Of a stretch of DNA of 64,000 bases, positions 36,238-49,505 are shown piece by piece. Under the pieces are notes generated by a model, which had not been told where the DNA came from, searched no databases, and saw nothing but the letters and a program-made list of their open reading frames with translations. Each line of letters opens with the position of its first letter. The stretch's first letter is position 1. The DNA comes from Phalacrocorax aristotelis (lineage: Eukaryota; Chordata; Aves; Suliformes; Phalacrocoracidae). The stretch is taken from contig NC_134279.1 in assembly GCF_949628215.1 (NCBI RefSeq), forward strand, positions 66,881,766 through 66,945,765. Reading direction: 5' to 3'. Both the position numbers and the translations under genes were made by a program.

Positions 36238-39200
36238 ACTGATCTATTAGGGAAAAAAAGGAAATAATTAATACTTAATTGCATCAAATGGGCCCAAAAT
36301 TTGCTCTGAATTGCATGCACGTAACTCACTGGCAATTGTACTTGCATTACCTGAAGGCATTTAGATTGCTTCATGAGATTCCCTTTCCTTTAGCCAAATA
36401 CATAATACTTCTCCTCTGAGATCTGAACTGTTTTATTTAGTAATTAAGGTAGTTTGTGCAATATCTTAAAGATGCAAAGGGCAGATACATCAACTCCAAA
36501 TTCAACGACTAACTCAATGGCTCTCAAAGCCTTCCTGTTAGCAAATTCGCTGAAGACAGAAAATTCTCTTGAAGACATGTGCCTCTACATTTGGATTTGG
36601 CCCATTTAAAACCAGTATCAGAAGCTCAATGAAAATAAACACTCCTAAATCTAATGGATGTTTAATAACATCCTCTCATTATGTAGTTTTACTACTTTCT
36701 TTTTCATTTCCTTCACATATTTTAGAGCTGACTCTCTCATGTTACTCACAGACCTTTAGTCACTGCGGGTTTGATTTTGTCCTATAGAAGATCTGTGAAT
36801 GTGTGTACAAATTTGAAATAAAGTTAACTTTGTGTCAATGCTTGCAAAGAGAATCCTCAAAAGATGCACAGCAAAGCTTTTGACAAATACTAAGATTTTG
36901 GGAATCTTACAGCAATCCTGAGCTGTATGGCTTGAAAATGATAATTTAATTGAAGTTCCCTAATTACAACTGGGCAGGGAACTAAAGCAATAGAAATTCA
37001 AGTTCACACCTTTTGCATTTAATATTATTTTTGCCCTAGGTCCTACACATATCAGTGAAAGAGGCCTGATCTATCTGCACATATAGTATAAAACTTGACA
37101 GCAAATTTTTAGGAATGACATGTTGGCAAATTTCTAGTGGAGGAGTGTCACTTGTTTTACAACAGAATATATTTTGCATTTTGCCGTCTTCCTTCAAATC
37201 TCCCCATTCATATCTCTAAATGCTCAGTTTTGGCTGGTCTTGTATGCCAGAGATGAAAGGGGGGGCATCTTTCCTTACCAAGGTAGTGTCATCCACGCTC
37301 CTGACTCTCTCTGCTCTTTGATTTCTTGTGTTGTATTTGATACCTCTAGTGGCAATACGGAGCATTGGGAGAGCACGTGATTATTTGTCTCCATCCTGTT
37401 TTGGAGACTAGTTATAGCTTTTCCCTGCATTCTTAGTTGGGTTGCTGGATTTCTTCTCACTGGAAATGACTCAGGCTAGGGAAATAACTGATTTTTGAGG
37501 CCTGTTCCAGAATTCAAACAAAAATTTGTCTGCTTTTGGGGAAACAAATAATTAAAACTGCTAGATGAACCTGAGATAAAACAATTAATTTTATTTTGAA
37601 TTGCTTAACTCCTTTGAAAAGACAAATATCAAAGTAAAAAAGCTATTTCAAAAATGAACAATCAGCAGTTTTAGACACAAAAATTCCTTTCTGATCTCTG
37701 TGAGCAAACCTATTTGTTTCCCTACTGAATTGCATTCTGCAGCAAGTTTGCTGTTTACTGAGAACATAATTTTCCACCATTTTACCCAGCTAAGAACAGT
37801 CTTAGCAAAGTTAAGAGCTAGCAAAGAGCTAGAATAAAAAATTTTGCTCTGCAATTAAATTTCTCATGAGTTATATGAAGTAAGTAAACTTTACCAGTTT
37901 AGGTACAAGAAGAAAAGTAAGCAGTTTCCATCTTGTAACTGTTAGTTCCTGCTCTCTGGGCCTGACAAATGCAAACCAGGACCAACAGCTTTGCTCTTGG
38001 GCCCAAGGATAATTTATCAATCTCTTCTGATATCCAGGCTTGTTACTCTAGGCTTTCCAAAACAATTTTCACTGGCTATGTATGCACAGAGTAGGGTTTT
38101 GGTTTTACTGTTCTCTTTAGGATATAGAACACCAAGAATGGCAAAATCCTTCTGGGAGGAGCAAAGGTTTAAACCTCTAAAAGAAGGTTCTAATTCTGGT
38201 ATTAACTCTCAATTGGTGGCTTTGATCTAGTTGTGGAGCAAGAACTTGTTTAAAAAAATCTCCAATTATGGTTCAGATTAAAACGTTGGCTGCAGGTTAT
38301 GGAACTTCTGTGTACCCTTACTCCGGGGACACCAAGTACTGAGAGAGGTGGGAAGCAGAGTACAGAGCAAGAATTCCTGTAACCGTTCCAGCTTAATCCA
38401 CTTCCCCACATGAATTGGCACCTATCTTCTTTTCTTGTTTGTTCTGACACAGCGGGCCACTCAGTGAGGGCTTTGAGATATACTTGTGGCACTAATGGTA
38501 ATATATACATTGCTCAACGGCTAGAATTTGTAATAGCGTGTTTGTGGTTTGCATATGCGTGCACGTAAGAGGCTATTTCCTGTCTTCCAGTCTCTGTTCC
38601 ATCTCCTGGAGTCCTTGTACCTATGAAAAAGTGGATGATTTGGATTGTTTTTAATTTGTCTAAACTTCCTTGCAACTTCTTCTCAAAAACGTAACCTTAT
38701 TTTGGCTCTATTTTCTACAGTAGAAAAAATTTATGATTTTTTATAAGACTGCCTCAACTGTGGGTATTTAATTGAAGCTTGCAAAATAGTCAAGTAAAAA
38801 AAGTTTGTCTCTCTCCAGCTGTCACAGTTGTTTAAGCCTGTTTGGTACCATGTCAGGAGTACTAAAATTTTAACTGTACTGAACGGTAAATGAAATGGTT
38901 TAGTAAACTGTGTCTACAAGATTGTAAGTAGATATCTCTTCCCTAATTAGCCAGTAATACATTATTTGGATCAGCTAAAATAAATAGGCAGTTGCTGCTA
39001 CTGCCATAAAATGCATTTCTAAAAGTCACAGAAAAAGAGGGCAACTGCTAGGAGCTCGTTCGTCTGGGTTGTTCATGACTGTTCATGCTGTAACATTGTC
39101 AAATTGCACCACTGCGAGGTATTTGCTGTACACCAAGTAAGCATGAAGCTATGTTTAACACAAATTATATTCTTTACATCCTGAATGAAATATGACGGAG

Positions 39201-42200
39201 TTTATTTGCCCAAAGAAAGGTGTAAGTAATAAGTAGGCGGCGTTGTAACTGTTTTGTAGCACTATTTTGGGTATTAGAGATGAGCTCTTTTCTGTGGGGT
39301 GTGGTTTCCAGCATCCTCTGTTTCACTGTCAGCTTCAACTGAAAGAAATGTTCTCTGAAAAATCTGAAAATTTAAAGGATTTTTTGATAATATGAAATTT
39401 TTACTAGGATGCAACTATAGATAATTCATAAACTGTTTATTCTCTCTGAATACTATGAAAATGAAAATTAAATAATTTATCTTTAAATTCTAAAATATAT
39501 GCATATAAAGTAAAATAAACTGTTAAAATTAGATGTTTACACTTAAAACACTACAAAAAGAGGATTACACTGTGTGGCATGAGTATGAAATAGGATGTAT
39601 ATTTTAAAATGGCTGAAGTTTAATATTTTAAAAGTAATAAACTTTGGTTCTTTTTCCTCAAGAAATAGCTACAGAATTTCTTTTTACAACTTTTGAACAA
39701 ATAACAAGACAGCTAGAGATAATAATCTGTTAAATATAAAGTCTTTGAGTGAAAATGTACCGGGTATGGAATGTGAATTTGATGGAAAGCTGAAAATTGA
39801 AGCACGAAAAAATAAGGAAATAGTTGATTTCAGAAAATGCCATGTTCATTTTCATAGAATTTGAGTGGCCCTGCCCAGGTTTTACTTACTTGATATGAGC
39901 TTATTTTCAGGACTAATTACATGAGGAAGAAAGACAAAAGCAGAAGGTTGAAAGTGATTCATTTGTAGGAACAGTGGGGGTCTGCTGGGTGAGTGATTAT
40001 GGTAAGTTATCGGTTACTTTGGCCAAGGAATAATAGCATCCTGAAGGCATCTATTCCACACTACTAAACCTGTAATTTTGAAAGAAAATGTAATGCATGC
40101 ATTTTTGAAAGAAATGTAAATGCAGGTTTGATTTTGTGATGTGTTATAGTCCCAAGGCGCTCCGCTGCATGTGCCTCCCAGAAGGGCAGAAAACAGCCCA
40201 GATCCACAGAATGGGCTAGGTAGGATGTCCAACTTTTGTAGTGCCACCTGGCCACCCATCATCTGCTGGTGTGCCTTCCCTACCTTCTTGTGTACATCAA
40301 AGTGTGCATCAAGGAACTGGTGAACTCAGCCTGCAAGTTAGCATTACTATTGAATCCCTTGCAGATGCTGAAACTCCCAGAACGCAGCTTATGCATTGAA
40401 TACTCGCTGTCATCTCCCGCTGAGAATCTATACTCAGATACTTGCACATTCATTACTCTTGCACAAACTCAGAACATGTATGATACCCATTATGTTGTCT
40501 TCAGCATGTAAGAGCCTCCAAGAACAGAAATTCTTTGAAAAGTGAATTCTCAACAAGGCACTCTACTGTGAGCACAGCACATCTGTCCTCTGATGCTTTC
40601 ACTGGCTTCCCTTTAGATTTTAATCGGATTTGGGGAGATGTTGCTTATATTCAGCATACTTCATTGCCTTGTCCAGGATACATAAAAAAGACGTGGAAGG
40701 CATTTGTTGCTCACTTCTCTGAAAAATGGAGCACTCTTACGTTAAGAGGAAATCTTATCCCCATGGAGACGATAACTTTTGCCAGGGCTGATCTCAAACT
40801 GGAATGAACTCTGGAAGTTTTAAAAATCCCCACAGACTTCTCTGCCTTCTGCTCCAGTTGCAAGGCACTGTTCTTTGACCCCATCCTCTCTAATGTAAAT
40901 ATTTAACAATATACATATGTCAAAAGCAACAGCGACCACAACTATGAAACTCCCAAGCAAAGCAGAAAGTTTTCCCCTGGGGAGCGGGTGAAAGGACGCA
41001 CAGTATTAGTGATGGCACTTCTTGTACGACTGTAGGTGTTTCTCCATACATAGCAAGGCAGTGCTGAGTGTGCCATAGGAACCTCTGTAGAATAATACAG
41101 CAGCTTTAGGTTGCCTTTGGGAGAAGGTCTACTCCTGAAGCCAGCTGCCAGCCCAGACTCCTTTGCATTTGAATGAGCACTGGAGATGGTACAGGGAGAT
41201 CCGAACCTTGTGTTTTTGTAACCAAGATTACCTTGGATTCCACAGCAGTCTAACCATGTGGATATCACATATTTACTTCAGGTTTATACTTGAGGTAGTA
41301 AGACTTGTGTTTTAGCTAGTGTGCCATGCCACTCCATGCTCGTAGCAAAATTTCAGGTATCTGAGTGCAGTACTCAAAGGGTGTGACATTTTTTTCTGTT
41401 GCTACCTCGTCAGAGGCTAGTGGTCAAGCTGATAGCCTGACCCAGGCTTTTTCAAGCTGTATTTCAAGACTGAGGGGAACAAGTTTAAGTATTTTCTCAA
41501 ATAAATAAGCAAAAGTATTAAATCTTGGTAATAAGAATCTGACAACAGAAGCTTTTTATTTCTGTCTTGGAATACAACACCGTTACTTCTTTCTCTCCTT
41601 CCCACTCCTTCGATTTTCCAGGTACCACTCAAATTGCCCGTAAATCTTGGACTCTTAATTTAGAAAACAATCTCTCAATCTCTACTACCTCCTAAAAATA
41701 CTCCTGAAAAATGGTAACTATTTTAAACATCTCATTATGGGTTTTGTTCAGCTTTTGGTGCTTATGGTACTGAAAGAACATTGGAAAAAAGGGAAAATGA
41801 AAGTAATAAAAATAAAAATCTTAACTGTGTTTAGATTTCTCACAACACATTAAATAGAAAACATGTATCATGTTACACCACTAGATTAGCTGCAATCTGC
41901 CAGTTCCACTGAAGTGCTACCACCTACATATGCACTTTTGTCCAGTGTTTGTGAAAGGTTATACCTGGCAATAAAACCCATGGTATTTTTGAAATAGCAC
42001 ATATGCACATGCAATACCTGAGGTATATGCCATAACCTTGTGATCATGCGTTCAGTTGCATTTACAGGAACACAGAGGCCTCACTATGGCTTCTCATGCT
42101 CCCTGTTCTATTAAGTATATATACACATAACCAAGACAATCATAATACGTAGGGGTTTATCTAATTAATGTGTGGCCTGTGTCCCACATTTGTGACAGAT

Positions 42201-45200
42201 ATTTCAGGGGAAAGAAACCCAACAAAAACCCCGACCTGTCCTATCTGTTCTATCATCCACTTCCAAAATACCTCCCTATCATTACAGGCAATTTTTTGGA
42301 GGGAAAAAATTATATCCTTCCCTCCATGATTTGTGTCCCTATTTGAGAGGGAAAATGTACATATCTAGGTCTCAAGCAGTTTGATGAAAAGATAAATGGA
42401 GAAGCCTTTGTCCGAAGCTCGCTGTTTGAGATGCACCCTCCGCCCCAGCAACCCTGCCTACCTGGCAGAAAGCACAAGGGGGTTGTGTCAATCCTCATCT
42501 CTGCCCAAAGGATTATATGGGGTGCAGAAATACACTTCTGTAGTGCTATTACAGAAGTACAAAACTCTTTTTCTTGTGCCAGTTACGTTCTTATCATGGC
42601 GCAACTCCTGTAAGTGGCAATAGTTTATTTTAATGTTGGGGTTTTTGTTTTTTTTTTCCTTTTGCAAGTATTTGAGATAAAAATTGAGCTAAGTAGGCTA
42701 TTACTGATTCAGTGGGCATATTTTTAGGAATGACCACTCTACCTCGCTCAATATGGCTGAAGAGAATAGCTGGTGCTCTGGTTACATTATCATGCTTTAA
42801 AAATTCAAAGGGAGACCCCATCAGAACACTACTCCTTATTCACTTGTGCTCCCTAATGGCAACTTTAGATTCTGTCTTCTCTGTTGTCGTTGCTAAAGAC
42901 ACATGACTTTGTGCCTTTGCTGTCAGAGCAGTGTGTATTGTTCCAGTGAAATGCAGTCAGTGCCTAATGTGCATTTACAGAACTTTCAAAGACTGTTATA
43001 TATACATTTCTCTTCTCTTTTTTTGTGGGGGATATGTGATTTCTTCTATCAGTGCAGCAGCTTGTGATGTGATAGTACAATGAAACATGAGGCCAGTGCA
43101 GCCAGATACCTTTTTTCTTCATATTGTGTTAAGAGTATGAGCCTTCTTTGATGTCGGTAAAGTTAATAACACTTAGAGATATAAAAATCAAGTCAGTACT
43201 CACTGACTAAGAAAGTAGTACCAGACTTCCTTGCTAGCCTAGGTTTTTATCAACTTTTTTATTTCTGTAAAAGAAAAAGCTTTTAGAAAGTGAGACATAT
43301 GTCCTTTGTTTGTACAAATTCTTAGACAATATGTGGAAAAGAAGACCATATGTTCACTCCAAACTTACACCATCTTTTGGTCATTTTATAGAACACAGAA
43401 AGGTGCCTTGCAGGGAAAATCGCTACAGCCAGAATCCCTCTAATCTCTCCCACAGAACTCACAGCAAATCCAAACTGAAAATGAATTGAGATTGGGAATA
43501 AAAGCTAACGCCTTCTCCTTTTTCAGTGGGCATTATTTTTACTTTGACATATATCTGCATTTTTTTAGTCAGAAGAGCACAAGGAGAATTCTCAGGAAAA
43601 AAGGGTGCTCACTGAACATTGCCACAAAGTTCATCCTATAGGCTAGACAAGAAATAACAATGTAGTTATTTTGCCTTTTTTACACCTGTCCATAAATTTT
43701 TTTGCTTTTAGTTTCCGAAGTATACACGCTGCTCAAAATCTGGTGACAAAATAGATCTTTGGCTGTTCAGTTTTAGCCATTACATAACAGGAATGTTGTG
43801 GTTTGTTTTGATTATAGGTAGACTACATGATTTATTTTCCTGTTCTTTTATTTTAGGACTAACTCCTAGAATAAATTGACACAAAATTTCAAAGTTGGCT
43901 TTCACTGAGTATTTGCTAGTATTTTCTTGTTATGTTCTATATCATTTTGGGTAGTGATGATGATTGCTATTATGTATCATGTAATTTATAATGTATCATA
44001 CAATCTATTTGCTGCATCATTTGCAGAGATTGAAAACAGAGGGGCACAAAAATGTTTCACTGCTGCTGTAATACATAGTCCTGAGTATATTCCTGCTGCA
44101 TTATCTTTGTCTATTTCCCAAACAGAACATGATTCTAAAGTGGCCAGGTATGCAGCAAACAGTACTTAGAAAAAGATAGTCATATATTGATAGCTGTCAA
44201 AATGTGTATTGAAGGTTCTTAATTAATTAAAGACTCCTTACTTTCTAAGCTGATCCTTGAGACCCCATTTCCCTCCTATTCATACTTCATAAATTAAGGC
44301 TTCTGCTTAGTTTCAGGTATAAGGTTTGAGCTTCAGAGTACTATCCATCCCTTAGGTCAGTCTACAGTACGCAAAGACAGCAACATGAATGCATAAAGCT
44401 GGGCAAGGGAACTTGCTGAATTAGGCTGTTCTTCTGACTGGCACCCTAAATTCAATACAAAGCTAGCCTGAGGGAGTGTCAAAAAAAGCTTGAAAAGAGA
44501 CTTATGACCTTATCTTGCCTTTTGCATTCATAGTTGCTCATGATTTTCAAGGATACCTGTAGCATGTGCCTTTACAGAATCTCCTGGAGGTTTTTAAGTA
44601 TAGCCCTATCCAGAACAGGACTATACCTGCTGGTATCACACCTTAATTTAAGTGTGGTGTTTAATAAGGAGATAACAAAGTCGACTGAAATACAACTGTA
44701 ATAACATCTCTTAACACCCTTCAGCTGTCTGTCTCATGTTCATTTAAGGGTGAGGATTAAAATAGTAAGAGTAAGGTAAAACAGGCCTGTTCATAACATG
44801 TACCAGCACAGGTAAGTGGGGAATAACATACCATGTATTTATTATGTTGTATAATAGTTGTCCTTCAAAAGTCAGCATTGCCATGTATTTCTCCATCTTT
44901 TATCCAGAGGGCAACATAACTCTCTGTAACTGGGAAATGCTAAGATTTTAAAACACCTAAGAATGAGGAGACATATTACCATGTTATCATATGATGAATG
45001 GAAGATGTGATGCATCCCTCTTACTGCTTCTTACTGGCAATATTATAGAATTACATATGCTAGCAAATTAGATGATACTCTTAAAGGACAGCATTCTGAA
45101 TATTGCATTTGTATCCTGGATATTACTATGAAGTATGTCTAGTATATAAATACTAGTTTGCTCTGACAAACACAAATGTAAAATTGCTAAAGATACTGTA

Positions 45201-45809
45201 ATCTACCTGGTTATTTTGCCTAAGTATCTGAGAAATAGGCCAATTCAGGTTAGTTTCCTTGCAACCTCTATTTTAATGTCTGTACCTCTTTTCTAAAGGC
45301 CAGCTCTACTCATGTAAATTCCCCATGATCTGAATTTCATGCAGTAATCTTGAGGGGAGAATATGTATTTGGCACCATTTTCAATGATCAAGACACTTTA
45401 CATGACATTCTTGTTTAAATGGCATGAAAATCAGAGTTAAGTGCTGTGTAAATGAGGGCAGAATAGAGCCCTTTGTATCTCATTTTCCAACTGTCATGGG
45501 ATCATCTGGAGGTATAACCACATAAATCCCCTGAGGATATGTCTCCAATTCTCTCCCTTAACATGCTGTTCCCTGATCACATTGGAAATCCACTCAATTT
45601 AGATTTAATCTCAGCAAAATCTACCTAGGAGTTTCTTTCTAAATTTGCAATACTATCTTTTTGGCACTTTTTTTGCTTGGGCTGTTATGTTTAGCTGCAT
45701 TTTTGCTTAGATATCCTCAAACCTGCTTCTCTGTGGGGGCACCACTGTGTGTCAGGAGAGTAGGGGTCTCTAAAAATTAGAGATGAAACTGTTGGCTCAG
45801 CCCCCAGTA

Positions 45810-45920
45810 TGGGAGCATACTGCTTCCTCTGTCACTGATGCTGCATGGTGTTGGGATTGTACCTTCTCTCCGCCTTACTTTGCTTATCTAAAATATGGCC
45901 ATAATGTTTTCCAAACATTT
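45810..45920 (+). repeat. MIR-type SINE fragment
   Basis: CTTCCTCTGTCACTGATGC, GGTGTTGGGATTGTACC, CCGCCTTACTTTGCTTATC and TAAAATATGGCCATAATG follow the MIR core order closely (CTGGCTCTGTCACTTACT, CCTTGGGCAAGTCAC, GCCTCAGTTTCCTCATC, TAAAATGGGGATAATA). Confidence 0.55.
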
Positions 45921-48900
45921 TTCAATTTCTAATCTTTCCAAGTTAAGGCTCTGCATTGCATGAGGCAAAAGTACAACCATTCTCCCCACCCAAAAATGAA
46001 GTTCCGAGCTGGTAATGAATGAGTATATCAAATTTACAAGTAAAAAATAAATGGCAAGTTACATGTGGAGAAAGAGAAAGAGACACAGAGACAGATGGAT
46101 TGATATAAATTCAGCTTTTAAAGTGTTGGTTGGTTGTTTTTTTTTTTAAATTAAATAATTGTAAGCAGTAACCAGCTGTAGTATTATTCTTCACTGTGTA
46201 ATCTGCACAGTGAAATGTAAACAGGGGGTCAGGCTCTCCTGTGGCCATATGACCCTCTCAGCAGGAAAAGGGGGCACGGAGAGAGGCTGTGCACAGAGAA
46301 GCGTACAAGGATATTCATGAGCTGGGAACTTTTGCAGCAAAAAATAGCTTTCCTGCATAGTCAATGGCGCATAGCGTTCGGTTTAAAAACCCTTATTAAA
46401 TTAAGAGGAGCTTTCTGCATCCACCAGCCTTTGCTGCTGCTGCTGTGTGTACTTCCATAATGTTGTTGAGAATACTGGGGCTTAATATCATCTTGAAGGT
46501 TTAGAAAAATGCAATAACATTCAGATACAACTTGATTACTGACGGAACAGAGATACAGAACATGAAAACTGATATGCCTGGGGAATCTAGCTCTTCTAAA
46601 TCTCTTTGTTCCTTAAAAAAATTCTTTCTTAAAAAATAAACGTCTATCTGTATGTATATATGCATTCCTTTGTCAACACAGGAAGATGGAGGGATTGGCA
46701 GCCAGGCATTCTTCAGTATGTTAATTATCTAATGTTTTCTATTCTTTAAAATTCTCTAATTTTTCTTCCTTTTTTTTTTCCAGATGAAAAATCTGAGCCC
46801 GTCTCTAGCACTCTGATCATAGTTCTCACACTGTGTATTTAATACAGCATATTTTTTAATTCACAAGCAAACTCTTTCTGTCATTGCTGTAGTCACTATA
46901 GCTCTGACTATCTTTTTGCTGTGGTTCAAGCATCTTTTCCCTGCAGTATTTTTATAACTTAACAAACCTTTATTTATTTCTTCATTTATTATTTTAAAAC
47001 CCAATATAATTTTCCACCCGAAATACCCGTTTTTACATAACCTTGAGATGCCTATTCATTCCTTCTCAGGAGGAGTTCAGGGGAAAGGTGCAGCGCCCCT
47101 CTAAATCACAAATGAAATGAGTTTGTTGGCTTGAATAGTATTTCTCCTTTCAACCCTCCGCACATTTCAGTGCATTCCATTAGTCATTGTTCAAATGAGG
47201 CTGTTCTCCGACCCCAGAGGCAGGGGAGGAGGGAGTTTGGGGTTTAAATGAGTTTGCCGATCAGTACAGAGAGGCACATTGTTTCTCATCTTATATTTTG
47301 CATGTTCTGTTTACAGAAAATAACCCTGGTTCCCAGTACCAAAATGTTTCAGGTTTTGAGCATACTGTATGTTTGATGCAGCTAATTTAAATAAATGACT
47401 TTCACATTTAAGCAATTAAACCTATAATTAGCACTGTTTGAAAGAACTAATCAGCTAATACCCTATGACACACAGTTCTTTTTTTCCTCTAAATATTTTT
47501 AAAGGGAAAGGAGAGAGATTTATGAAAAATTATAGGTGATGCAGTAAAAAAATATGCTTTGATTCATGGAAATTACAAAACAACACCACAAACTATTTAG
47601 ACCGATGTTCTCCTTTTGCCTTCCAGGGAATGTGGAATTATGCACACTCATTTCCTCTGAATTCACGGGAAAAGACTGCAATAAACAAAGTAGTGAATCT
47701 TTTTTAAAATGAGGCAAACTTCTACCACTGTTGTATGTTTTTAAAAATACCCAAATGCACTTCTAGAGCTACTGTGTACTCACTGTATTTTAAAACGTGT
47801 GCATACATCTAATCCAGTGGTAGGAGAGCTGCGTAAGCCATACCCTTGAGAGATTCCCTCTGACTGGCAGAACGTTAGCCACTCTCAATAAGATGGAAAT
47901 TTATTAGGAGGAAATTATCCTGGTGTCCTCTGAAAAACAGCATTTCTGATAAATATCTTGTTCTCTGACAGTAGTCTAACAAGATACATTTGTTAGCTGG
48001 TTTTGTACCTTGGACTCATCTGTTAATTTTAATTCTTCTGTTGCACTGCTGTGTATTTACGTTCTGAAGCAGACATGATCTATGTGTGCTCAGTGGAGAT
48101 TGAGATGTTGGGGGTGAGAGGGCACAGAAGTTTAGGAGGGAGCTAGTCTCTTTTTTTCCTTTCCTCTGGTTAAAGTAAGGTGGAAAAAATGTCCTTAGAT
48201 TTTTATTAAAGTGGGAATTTGTTAATAAATGTGCCTCTGAATCTATGTTACTATAGATTTCCATTACTACAGAAATATGTATAATTTATCATATAATTCT
48301 TTTCTTCAGCTCTGCTGTCCCTATATGTCAGAGTGCTGCACATAGGCCATACGAGTCACTCCACATACTAGCATTGTACTTTTTTTGTCCCCAAGAACAC
48401 CATTAAATGTCTTCAAATGCTGAAAACAGCTTGAAAACCCTCAAGTTGTTCACCTCTGCCTATCCTCACTGCTACTCCACTAAGGATGGGATTCAGGACC
48501 CTACTCTCCAGCTTAACTTTTCCTTGAGTCTCTGCCTCATGTGGGGCTCAGGCTGAAAGTTTTTCAAAGAAGGAATGTGGATTTTTAATGAATGGAGCTG
48601 GCATTGGGAACCCTCCCCCCAGCACTATGACTTGCCAAAGTTAGTAGGTATGTAGTATTCTGCTCTTGGAGAGCAGAAAGGACAGCAGGAAGATGGCAGA
48701 TGGTCTTTTGTGGTTCTATGGCTCACCAAAACTTAAGTAAGTGAACTGGTTTCTATTCCTGTGTGATAACTAGCTTCTGAAAGTGCTTTTTCATCTGCCA
48801 AGCTTAAGATAAGAGCTAGTTTCTTTTTGTCAAACATTTTGAGGAGAGTAAGAAGAAAGGAAGGGGTTACAAGGCAGTGCTGCCTTATCAAAACTTTTTT

Positions 48901-49390
48901 AAATAGGATTGGATTCACCCTTGCTTTTGATGGAAGGTGTCTGTTCAACAGGGAATTTCTTTTTTATGTAAGAGAAAGAGATAGAACTATCCTACGCAAC
49001 AAGTACTGTGGTGTATGGAACGTTCAGAGAAGGTCGGTTTCAACCATCAGGTTTAGAGCAGAAACTTGCACATCAGGCTTTTACATTTAGGCAAAGCATT
49101 TGTCTACCCAGTCACTTCCCATGGTGATAGTCTTTCTACCTAATGCTTCCAAATGTTTCCTCCAACCTAGCCTGGGGAACAACATTATTTCTGTGAAGCT
49201 TTAATAGATAGGAAAATAATTTCTTGCTTGGCTCTAATTCTGAAAATCAGGGTATAGGTGTCTGAAGCACTGATAGTTCTCACAGTAGATGAAATCTGAA
49301 GGAGTAGCAGATGATCAACAGCTCAGGGAAAACAAACCCTAGGTATTTGAAGTTGGGCATCTGATCACTGAGGCACACCAAACTTGAGGA
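45921..49390. other. Non-coding stretch with possible regulatory sequence
   Basis: No certain gene. The segment 46200-46480 has more balanced composition and recognisable binding-site-like motifs (CCATATGACC, AAAAAATAGC), which could reflect conserved regulatory DNA. The same can be said of 47040-47340. Neither can be proven from one sequence. Confidence 0.45.
46784..46842 (+). other. Candidate short terminal coding exon (weak)
   Basis: A long pyrimidine tract (46761-46780) ends in CAG at 46781-46783, a textbook acceptor by eye. Downstream, the frame starting at 46786 encodes 18 residues, beginning EKSEPVSS and ending in the hydrophobic run TLIIVLTLCI, then TAA at 46840-46842. This could be the end of a membrane or lipid-anchored protein. 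However, hydrophobic frames are common in AT-rich DNA, and T-rich acceptor look-alikes are frequent. I do not recognise a protein. No upstream partner exon is visible. Confidence 0.15.
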
Positions 49391-49505
49391 ATTCACAAAT
49401 TTTAGCCTTAATCTTGCTATGCTTCAGAGCCCATATGCAAAATGGCGACACTTATGCCCTGTAATCTAACAGGGCAACTCATCAGTGATTTCTTATTTAG
49501 TGCAG
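49391..49505 (+). repeat. MIR-type SINE fragment
   Basis: CCTTAATCTTGCTATGCTTC, AGAGCCCATATGCAAAATGG, CGACACTTATGCCCTGTAAT and AACAGGGCAACTCATCAG follow the MIR core and 3' part (CTTAACCTCTCTGTGCCTC, AGTTTCCCCATCTGTAAAAT, GGGGACAATAGTACC, CACAGGGTTGTTGTGAGG). Confidence 0.55.

Larger units (their letters stand above)
31676..45809. other. Non-coding stretch, about 14 kb
   Basis: No recognised gene. Simple sequence inside it includes T13 at 32997-33009, a tetranucleotide tract at 34755-34792 and T22 at 36216-36237. Weak CR1-like phrases near 40780-40830 and 44580-44640 are too short to call. The region 39360-39620 is especially AT-rich. Confidence 0.55.

Noticed and set aside
40676..40840. Possible ancient CR1 C-terminal remnant (CTGGAATGAACTCTGGAAG)
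   Set aside because: One short phrase only, with no 3' tail or ordered neighbouring blocks.
44575..44640. Possible ancient CR1 phrase (CTCCTGGAGGTTTTTAAG)
   Set aside because: The match is limited to one block, with no terminal sequence or octamers after it.
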